Source of the DNA: a virus
Length of the DNA: 42,608 bases
Strand: one strand, 5' to 3'
IMG/VR virus record: IMGVR_UViG_3300033153_009355
Span: 1 to 42,608 of that record
Below, one piece after another: positions 37,790 to 42,608 of this stretch; the stretch's first letter is position 1, and each line of letters opens with the position of its first letter. A model generated the notes under the pieces. That model had not been told where the DNA came from. It was given only the letters and a program-made list of their open reading frames with translations, and did no database searches. Made by a program: the position numbers and the translations under genes.

Positions 37790-38938
37790 CTATATTTCAA
37801 GCTTAAATCCCCATGTTCTGGGACGCTTATCCGATACTCCAAAAAAATATTGACGCGGAACTGACATCTGGCCAAATCTCTCCCACGCATAATTGTCGTT
37901 TTCTATAAATGAGCCGTTTACTATGGTAAAAGACTTTGAGGAAACCGGTATTTCCATAGCAACGTGAAAATGTCCTATGCACTCTATATCATACGGAACC
38001 TCTATCCTCCGGCTCTTGCCCTGCCTCACAATACCGTAATAGGGCAAAGACATCCAAGAGTAAACAGAGTTTCCATGATGCAGGAGGTATCGCCATCCCC
38101 TTATCTTTTGAAGGTAATACCAGCTCTCGGGTACGATGAATTTTATCCTCGGCTCATGGGCAAAGACCATCTCAAGAATTTTCCCAAGATGATATTCAAA
38201 ATAGTTGCTAATCGGTTCCGCCTCTCTGTAAAAAGCCGTTCTCCCATGATTTCCCACCAGTTTTATATAAGTTACATTCTTAAAAATACCAAGAAAGGCT
38301 TTTAATAGATCTGTAAGAGCTTTGACGCCCATCCATAACTGCTCCCCCACGCCCATATCTATATTAAACCGCTGTCCAGGGAATATCCTATCATTATCTA
38401 TCATATCACCGACATCGAATATATACAGGTTGTCGAGCTTGAATGATGTCGATAACAGCTGGACTATGCTATATATCGAAGTGGCAAGATTGTTAAATCT
38501 TTTTATAACTATCTCTGTGTTGTGAGTAATGGAGGTTTTCCCAGTTTCTGGGTTTAGAAATGTGTTCTCTTTCCCAATGTGTGCATCACCCAAAAGCAGG
38601 ACAGCGTCTTCGTGTTGTTTTCCCGTAAATATTTTTTTATATGGCGTGACTATTGGGCCTATATCCTCTAACATTTTACACAGCGTTTTTGCAATAGCTT
38701 CGGCAGTTACCGAGTTCTCTGGCGTGCCTGTCCTTGCGCCAGCTTTCCTATATCTTTGCAATGCCTTTTTTAAGGCGGAATATGATATGTTTTCATGTTT
38801 TGCTACGGCTTTATATGTTCCCCTAATATCTTTTTGTTCCTCAAGCCAGTTAAATATTTGTTGCGTCCACATGATTTTTCCACTCTTGTCTCTTGGTATC
38901 TGCACACCCACCCCCTTTTTGTTTATAACGCTTAACAT
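37790..38938 (-). CDS. Metallophosphoesterase with N-terminal helix-turn-helix
   Basis: 382 residues from ATG 38938 (a GTG at 38905 with AGGGGG is an alternative). Residues 25-70 form a helix-turn-helix (IFNWLEEQKDIRGTYKAVAK, SYSALKKALQRYRKAG). The phosphoesterase core has LLLGDAHIGKEN (D-x-H), IFDVGDMIDND (G-D), KLVGNHGR (G-N-H), LLHHGNS and IECIGHFHVAME (G-H-x-H). These residues bind two metals in calcineurin-like enzymes. Phage enzymes of this type with a DNA-binding part may process DNA ends or recombination structures. The target is not known. Confidence 0.75.
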   Translation of the reverse strand: MLSVINKKGVGVQIPRDKSGKIMWTQQIFNWLEEQKDIRGTYKAVAKHENISYSALKKALQRYRKAGARTGTPENSVTAEAIAKTLCKMLEDIGPIVTPYKKIFTGKQHEDAVLLLGDAHIGKENTFLNPETGKTSITHNTEIVIKRFNNLATSIYSIVQLLSTSFKLDNLYIFDVGDMIDNDRIFPGQRFNIDMGVGEQLWMGVKALTDLLKAFLGIFKNVTYIKLVGNHGRTAFYREAEPISNYFEYHLGKILEMVFAHEPRIKFIVPESWYYLQKIRGWRYLLHHGNSVYSWMSLPYYGIVRQGKSRRIEVPYDIECIGHFHVAMEIPVSSKSFTIVNGSFIENDNYAWERFGQMSVPRQYFFGVSDKRPRTWGFKLEI

Positions 38939-38992
38939 CAACCTATACGACAATCGATTTGGACGGTAGTTTTTTGTTCCAGAACACTCTTT

Positions 38993-39979
38993 CTATGTTT
39001 CTTCTTCTCTTTTCCCTGCATACCCCCCCCTCAAGCTCACCTTTTCTTTTTCATAAACAACTTTCCACTTCTCTGGATGTCTGCCATTATAATTATATTC
39101 ACTAACATAAACCGCATGGTTCTGTTTTTCAGCCCAGCCCCAGAAAGCTTTATGGTTAAATTCTTCTTTTAAATAATTTACCGCTTCTTTTATTTTATAT
39201 GGTATGTCGCAATAGACAACGCTGTTGGGAGATATTTTTACATCTCTATAATCTTGTTGTAGTCGTTCCAGCCTCGCCAGTTGTTCCAGCTGTTGCAGTC
39301 GTTCCAGTCGTTCCAGTTGTTCCAGTTGTTCCAGTCGTTGCAGCCCCGCCAGTTGTTCCGGCTGTAGTTGTTGTAGTTGCAAAAAAGAATATCGCCTTTT
39401 CAAGTAGTTTGTTCGTATCCAATTAACAACCCTTAAATGTTCTCTCCGTCCGCCCCCCTCCCGATAGGTCTCTTTATATAAGTTCAAAAACACTTCTGGT
39501 TTATCTATCCTATATTTTTTCAAAACTTCTTTCAGAAAACCGTAAGTGTATAACTTTTCAAAATAAGACCAATTATCAAAGATTACAACATAATGAAATG
39601 CCTTCTTAATGGGTTCTATATCTTTTGGAAATAAATAACTTCTACCATTATTACCAAAACTCCAGACCCACCTTATATATGGGTCAGGCTTATCTTTTTT
39701 CAATTCATTACGAAACATTTCCCTGCTTATCCATCTTTTCTCATTTCTGTATTTGCCCGAAATCGCATCACAAAAAAGTTTTGGTGCGTTATTTATATCG
39801 TTGATAATATATTTTTTATACCCTCCGTGAAATAAATCGTGTTTTTTAATCATTAAGGCATGGGTGATAGCGCAACCACCAGCAAATAAATCATAGAAAT
39901 TATCTGCGATTGGGAACAAAGAAACAATTTCTCTGGCTATTTTAGACTTGCTCCCCAAATATGGTGCCCCGTAATTCAT
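38993..39979 (-). CDS. D12-class DNA adenine methyltransferase with inserted tripeptide repeat
   Basis: 328 residues. The Dam/D12 landmarks: APYLGSKSKIAREIVSLFP (SAM-binding motif X), NFYDLFAGGCAITHALM (motif I, D-L-F-x-G), and near residue 255 VVYCDIPYK in place of the catalytic D-P-P-Y, with Ile for the first Pro. The C-terminus has AFWGWAEKQNHAVYVSEYNY. Between the middle region and the catalytic motif, about residues 200-240 consist of L-x-x repeats (LQRLEQLEQLERLERLQQLE and more) coded by a 9-bp array. It should methylate adenine N6 in an unknown site; protection from host restriction is likely. Whether the repeat alters the target is open. Confidence 0.8.
   Translation of the reverse strand: MNYGAPYLGSKSKIAREIVSLFPIADNFYDLFAGGCAITHALMIKKHDLFHGGYKKYIINDINNAPKLFCDAISGKYRNEKRWISREMFRNELKKDKPDPYIRWVWSFGNNGRSYLFPKDIEPIKKAFHYVVIFDNWSYFEKLYTYGFLKEVLKKYRIDKPEVFLNLYKETYREGGGRREHLRVVNWIRTNYLKRRYSFLQLQQLQPEQLAGLQRLEQLEQLERLERLQQLEQLARLERLQQDYRDVKISPNSVVYCDIPYKIKEAVNYLKEEFNHKAFWGWAEKQNHAVYVSEYNYNGRHPEKWKVVYEKEKVSLRGGYAGKREEET
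39260..39376 (-). repeat. 9-bp tandem array in the methyltransferase gene (13 units)
   Basis: Units of nine bases, consensus CAGTTGTTC on the plus strand (variants CAGTCGTTC, CAGCTGTTG, CAGCCTCGC, CAGCCCCGC), in frame with the gene. They code L-(E/Q/A)-(Q/R/G): Leu is constant and the other two codons switch between a few alternatives. The units at the left and right edges are more diverged. Confidence 0.9.
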
Positions 39980-40020
39980 ATATCACCAGCCCATTCTTGC
40001 TATAATATGATATTAAAAAG

Positions 40021-40170
40021 TTAATTCTGACTTATTATATTATCTACCAGTCCGAAACTTAATATATAGATAATTGATAGCACAAATAATAGTGCCCAAG
40101 CATATGGAGCTACGCACATATAAAAACATATTTTATAAATCTTTAATTGCTTTTCTATATTTTTATTCAT
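40021..40170 (-). CDS. Small membrane protein, 49 aa
   Basis: ATG 40170 lies inside the upstream gene's end with GGGGGAG just before it. MNKNIEKQLKIYKICFYMCV, then APYAWALLFVLSIIYILSFG: one or two membrane helices. The gap 39980-40020 below it holds nothing recognisable. Confidence 0.5.
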   Translation of the reverse strand: MNKNIEKQLKIYKICFYMCVAPYAWALLFVLSIIYILSFGLVDNIISQN

Positions 40171-40462
40171 AACTCCCCCTTATTATATTATTATAATACC
40201 CATTTCCATTGTTGTAGAAAAAACCCTTGCCGGTTGTTATATCCCATATCATTATAAAGAAAATAATAAAAATGATTATTGCAAAAAACACACTTCTTCT
40301 GCGTTCTGTTTTTAATATTGGGTTGGGCAGGGAATAAAAAAGAAACATAAAATATAGAATATGTAATGGCATTGATATAAAAAATACAAAAAAGTCATTA
40401 TTGACGGTATATATAAGCAATATTGACAATATATAAGCAATCGTTATACAGATAATATGCAT
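40163..40462 (-). CDS. Polytopic small membrane protein, 99 aa
   Basis: Three membrane segments (ICITIAYILSILLIYTV, FFVFFISMPLHILYFMFLFY, SVFFAIIIFIIFFIMIWD) with a short basic loop KTERRR and an Asn/Gly/Tyr-rich tail. Not recognised. It lies just below the duplicated DUF6745-like gene and overlaps the next membrane gene by 8 bases. Confidence 0.5.
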   Translation of the reverse strand: MHIICITIAYILSILLIYTVNNDFFVFFISMPLHILYFMFLFYSLPNPILKTERRRSVFFAIIIFIIFFIMIWDITTGKGFFYNNGNGYYNNIIRGSYE

Positions 40463-40489
40463 TTCTTCCTTCTGTAATCCTTCTTCTCT

Positions 40490-41491
40490 CTACGCCTCCC
40501 ACGCTAAATTGTTATATTCGACAGGTGTCAGCTTGAAACTGTGCGCTTGGGCTTCATCAGCTTTCTCAAACTCATATGGCACAAACTTGACATATTCTCT
40601 ATTCGTGGAAGGGCAGAAGTAGCGGAGCAGCTTAACGACTCTATCCGGGATGAGGTTTTCAATTCCATAGAGTTCGTTACGGTCTGACTTGTCTATCAAT
40701 TTAGCGTCGAGTTCTTTTAACAGGTTCTTCGCACCATATAATTTAAGGGCGATATATCTTTGTTCTATATTCTTAAGCTTCAATATATCTTTAGCTGGAA
40801 GTTTTCTATTTGTTACCTTTTCCCATAGTTCTTTTCCAAATCCTACACCATGAATAAAGAAAAACTCGCTTCCCTTTTTCCACCTAATCGCCGGCTCTGT
40901 AAGTGAATGAAATCTTGGTGGTGTTGCTGTGTCTACTTTTACTATCGGAGTTGGTGCAAGATACAGGGTATCTTCATGTTCCGCCCTATACCCAAGTCCA
41001 TATTCTTTGGCTTGCATTAAAAGTTCGCAGTATTCTAAATATTTAAAATCGTTCTCATTGGGCAACTTGCCCTTATCTGGATTTTGGCAATACTCATATT
41101 CATAAATGTAATAATCGAAATCATAATCTAATGCAAACCACGCAAACTCCGCAGACCTCGCAGACCTCGCAGACCCCGCAGACCTCGCAGACCCCGCAGA
41201 CCTCGCAGACCTCGCAGAACTCGCAGATCTCGCAGACCACGCAGAACTCGCAGACCTCGCAGGGCCCGCAGCCCTCGCAGACCTCGCAGACATCGCAGAC
41301 CTCGCAGACCACGTAGACCACCCAGACCACGCACAATCACAAGCCCTGCTATACTCCTTGTCAAAAATATCAATGTACCATTTGACATTCTTTGGTCTTT
41401 TTAAACCAAATAAATCATAGGTCTTCAGGATACATTCTTCTGCGTTCTTCTTGTCGAGAGTAAAATCTTCTCTTTCTATATTTCGGCACAT
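40490..41491 (-). CDS. DUF6745-like protein, copy A, with tripeptide-repeat insert
   Basis: 333 residues from MCRNIEREDF at 41491. Order: N-terminal part (1-51), a repeat insert (about 52-119) of S-A-x units in which x is R, G, W, M, S or E, then a conserved part (about 125-333) with PRFHSLTEPAIRWKKGSEFF, FIHGVGFGKELWEKV, LPAKDILKLKNIEQRYIALK and a final VKFVPYEFEKADEAQAHSFK. The conserved part looks like what I remember as DUF6745, function unknown. Compared with copy B at 41550 it lacks the first 13 residues and differs at about ten positions outside the array. It has only a weak start site, so it may be less expressed. Confidence 0.65.
   Translation of the reverse strand: MCRNIEREDFTLDKKNAEECILKTYDLFGLKRPKNVKWYIDIFDKEYSRACDCAWSGWSTWSARSAMSARSARAAGPARSASSAWSARSASSARSARSAGSARSAGSARSARSAEFAWFALDYDFDYYIYEYEYCQNPDKGKLPNENDFKYLEYCELLMQAKEYGLGYRAEHEDTLYLAPTPIVKVDTATPPRFHSLTEPAIRWKKGSEFFFIHGVGFGKELWEKVTNRKLPAKDILKLKNIEQRYIALKLYGAKNLLKELDAKLIDKSDRNELYGIENLIPDRVVKLLRYFCPSTNREYVKFVPYEFEKADEAQAHSFKLTPVEYNNLAWEA
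41133..41339 (-). repeat. 9-bp tandem array in copy A (23 units)
   Basis: Twenty-three units with plus-strand consensus GCAGACCTC; variation is concentrated at bases 6-8 (CCT, CCC, ACT, TCT, CCA, CAT). Read in the gene frame: TCT GCG NNN, so Ser-Ala-x, with x changing. The repeat length keeps all three minus frames and plus frames largely open. Confidence 0.9.
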
Positions 41492-41503
41492 TCTCTCGAT
41501 AAG
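41405..41503. repeat. Internal copy of the terminal 99-base repeat
   Basis: Identical to 1-99 and 42510-42608; identity runs one base further (41504 = 100), then breaks off. It is the N-terminal coding part of copy A. Confidence 0.9.
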
Positions 41504-41550
41504 AACGGGTCGAACTCCTGCTCGCTCTCTACGATATAAGTGTAGTTCAT
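41476..41550 (-). pseudogene. Chimeric remnant of the 98-residue partner gene
   Basis: An ATG at 41550 overlaps the stop of copy B (TGATG) and opens 24 codons. The first part MNYTYIVESEQEFDPF copies the C-terminus of the 98-residue protein (TYIVEREQEFDPF). It then runs into the 5' end of copy A in a wrong frame (LSRECAEI). This is the junction of the tandem duplication. Confidence 0.75.
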
Positions 41551-42608
41551 CACGCCTCCCACGCTAAATTGTTATATTCGACAAGTGTCAGCTTGAAACT
41601 GTGCGCTTGTGCTTCATCAGCTTTCTCAAACTCATATGGCACAAACTTGACATATTCTCTATTCGTGGAAGGGCAGAAGTAGCGGAGCAGCTTAACGACT
41701 TTATCCGGGATGAGGTTTTCAATTCCATAGAGTTCGTTGCGGTCTGACTTGTCTATCAATTTAGCATCGAGTTCTTTTAACAGGTTCTTCGCGCCATATA
41801 ATTTAAGGGCGATATATCTTTGTTCTATATTCTTAAGCTTCAATATATCTTTAGCCGGAAGTTTTCTGTTTGTTACCTTTTCCCATAGTTCTTTTCCAAA
41901 TCTTACACCATGAATAAAGAAAAACTCGCTTCCCTTTTTCCACCTAATCGCCGGCTCTGTAAGTGAATGAAATCTTGGTGGTGTTGCTGTGTTTACTTTT
42001 ACTATCGGAGTTGGTGCAAAATACAGGGTATCTTCATGTTCCACCCTATACCCGAGTCCATATTCTTTGGCTTGCATTAAAAGTTCGCAGTATTCTAAAT
42101 ATTTAAAATCGTTTTCATTGGGCAACTTGCCCTTATCTGGATTTTGGCAATACTCATATTCATAAATGTAATAATCGAAATCATAATCTACTGCAATCCA
42201 TGCAGACCCCGCAGACCGTGCAGACCCCGCAGCCCTCGCAGCCCTCGCAGACCTCACAGAGCTCGCAAACCACGTAGACCACGCAGACCCCGCAGAACTC
42301 ACAATCCACGCAGACCCCGCAGACATCGCAGAACCCGCAGACCCCGCAGACCCCGCAGAACTCGCAGACCTCGCAGACCTCGCAGCCCTCGCAGCCCTCG
42401 CAGAACCCGCAGACCTCACAGAGCTCGCAAACCACGCACAATCACAAACCCTGCTATACTCCTCGTCAAAAATATCAATGTACCATTTGACATCCTTTGG
42501 TCTTTTTAAACCAAATAAATCATAGGTCTTCAGGATACATTCTTCTGCGTTCTTCTTGTCGAGAGTAAAATCTTCTCTTTCTATATTTCGGCACATTCTC
42601 TCGATAAG
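41550..42608 (-). CDS. DUF6745-like protein, copy B, with longer tripeptide-repeat insert (continues at 126)
   Basis: Main part of a 361-residue protein (348 residues visible from MCRNIEREDF at 42596; the true start is at 126 across the join). Same order as copy A: residues 1-51 of the visible part, repeat insert (about 52-134), then conserved DUF6745-like part with EPAIRWKKGSEFFFIHGV and YRVEHEDTLYFAPTPIV. The insert has WFASSVRSA twice, showing a second-level duplication inside the array. It is coupled to the 98-residue gene, so this is the parental copy. Confidence 0.65.
   Translation of the reverse strand, partial: LIERMCRNIEREDFTLDKKNAEECILKTYDLFGLKRPKDVKWYIDIFDEEYSRVCDCAWFASSVRSAGSARAARAARSARSASSAGSAGSAGSAMSAGSAWIVSSAGSAWSTWFASSVRSARAARAAGSARSAGSAWIAVDYDFDYYIYEYEYCQNPDKGKLPNENDFKYLEYCELLMQAKEYGLGYRVEHEDTLYFAPTPIVKVNTATPPRFHSLTEPAIRWKKGSEFFFIHGVRFGKELWEKVTNRKLPAKDILKLKNIEQRYIALKLYGAKNLLKELDAKLIDKSDRNELYGIENLIPDKVVKLLRYFCPSTNREYVKFVPYEFEKADEAQAHSFKLTLVEYNNLAWEA
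42193..42444 (-). repeat. 9-bp tandem array in copy B (28 units)
   Basis: Twenty-eight units of the same family as in copy A, five more than there, which accounts for the whole 45-base (15-residue) difference between the two genes. The order of variants differs from copy A, and a block containing ACAGAGCTC GCAAACCAC occurs twice. Confidence 0.9.
42510..42608. repeat. Terminal direct repeat, right copy
   Basis: Identical to 1-99 and 41405-41503. Joined to the left end, it gives an unbroken gene start, supporting a closed genome of 42509 bases, unless further copies of the duplicated unit were collapsed. Confidence 0.9.

Noticed and set aside
41131-41388. Long open frames on both strands across the 9-bp arrays (Cys/Val/Glu-, Gln/Thr/Ser- and Arg/Pro-rich products)
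   Set aside because: A 9-bp unit without stop codons leaves every frame open. Only the S-A-x frame is continuous with conserved flanks on both sides, so the others are shadows.
41133-42444. CRISPR array
   Set aside because: The units are contiguous 9-mers without spacers, in frame within genes; no cas genes are present.
39260-42444. Diversity-generating retroelement variable region
   Set aside because: Variation is not focused on adenines of a template, there is no reverse transcriptase and no template repeat in the window.
42144-42509. Plus-strand Arg/Pro-rich frame over array B
   Set aside because: Same repeat effect; no ribosome site, and it ends inside the coding part of the minus-strand gene.
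1-42608. Prophage signs (integrase, attachment sites, CI-like repressor)
   Set aside because: None recognised. The MerR-like protein and divergent promoters alone do not prove a temperate life style.

Overview
The window is a tailed-phage genome, most likely a complete circular (or circularly permuted) podovirus genome. It has a large terminase, a 741-residue portal, a scaffold, an HK97-fold-type coat protein, a P22 gp10-like tail hub, ejection-type proteins and fibres. I see no tape-measure protein, tail sheath, integrase, tRNA, rRNA or CRISPR array. The first 99 bases repeat exactly at the end (1-99 = 42510-42608) and a reading frame continues across the join, so the genome is about 42.5 kb if closed. 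The host is probably a Gram-negative bacterium: the phage carries many Sec signal peptides, outer-membrane-barrel-like proteins, an RlpA-like protein and an O-antigen-ligase-like protein. Promoters are sigma-70 type (TTGACA/TATACT) and ribosome binding sites are strong AGGAGG types. No closer host call is justified.

Layout: two divergent units start from a control region at about 7680-8317. The leftward (minus) unit runs from 7679 down to 1 and, across the join, from 42608 down to 36166. It holds small membrane and envelope genes (7679-6116: outer-membrane-like barrel, RlpA-like protein), a MerR-like regulator (4922), and a structured leader at 4781-4921. Then comes a recombination/replication block: Erf-type annealing protein, YqaJ-type exonuclease, NinB-like protein, a replication initiator with an internal 10-bp iteron cluster that may be the origin, and a NinG/HNH-like zinc protein. 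Beyond the join lies an accessory block: two tandem DUF6745-like genes with 9-bp tripeptide-coding arrays, a D12-class adenine methyltransferase with its own 9-bp array, a metallophosphoesterase, and nucleotide-metabolism-like genes.

The rightward (plus) unit runs from 8013 to 36169. It contains terminase small and large subunits, a GroES-like co-chaperonin, portal, scaffold, decoration and coat proteins, an O-antigen-ligase-like membrane protein, a tandemly duplicated pair of small genes, connector, gp10-like hub, fibres, ejection proteins, a glycosyltransferase-like gene, and a lysis-type cluster of small membrane proteins. Genes are very tightly packed, with many ATGA, TAATG and TGATG stop/start overlaps. 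These overlaps reveal several genes of 23-56 codons.

The most unusual features are: (1) variable 9-bp tandem arrays coding tripeptide repeats in three neighbouring genes, where two paralogues differ by exactly five repeat units; (2) at least nine late genes, including apparent tail hub and fibre genes, that begin with Sec signal peptides; (3) a three-way-junction RNA with a terminator tail and a competing pairing just upstream of the recombination operon; (4) a possible +1 frameshift at CTT TGA; (5) a co-chaperonin with an enlarged roof region. Functional names come from recognised motifs only; no database search was run.
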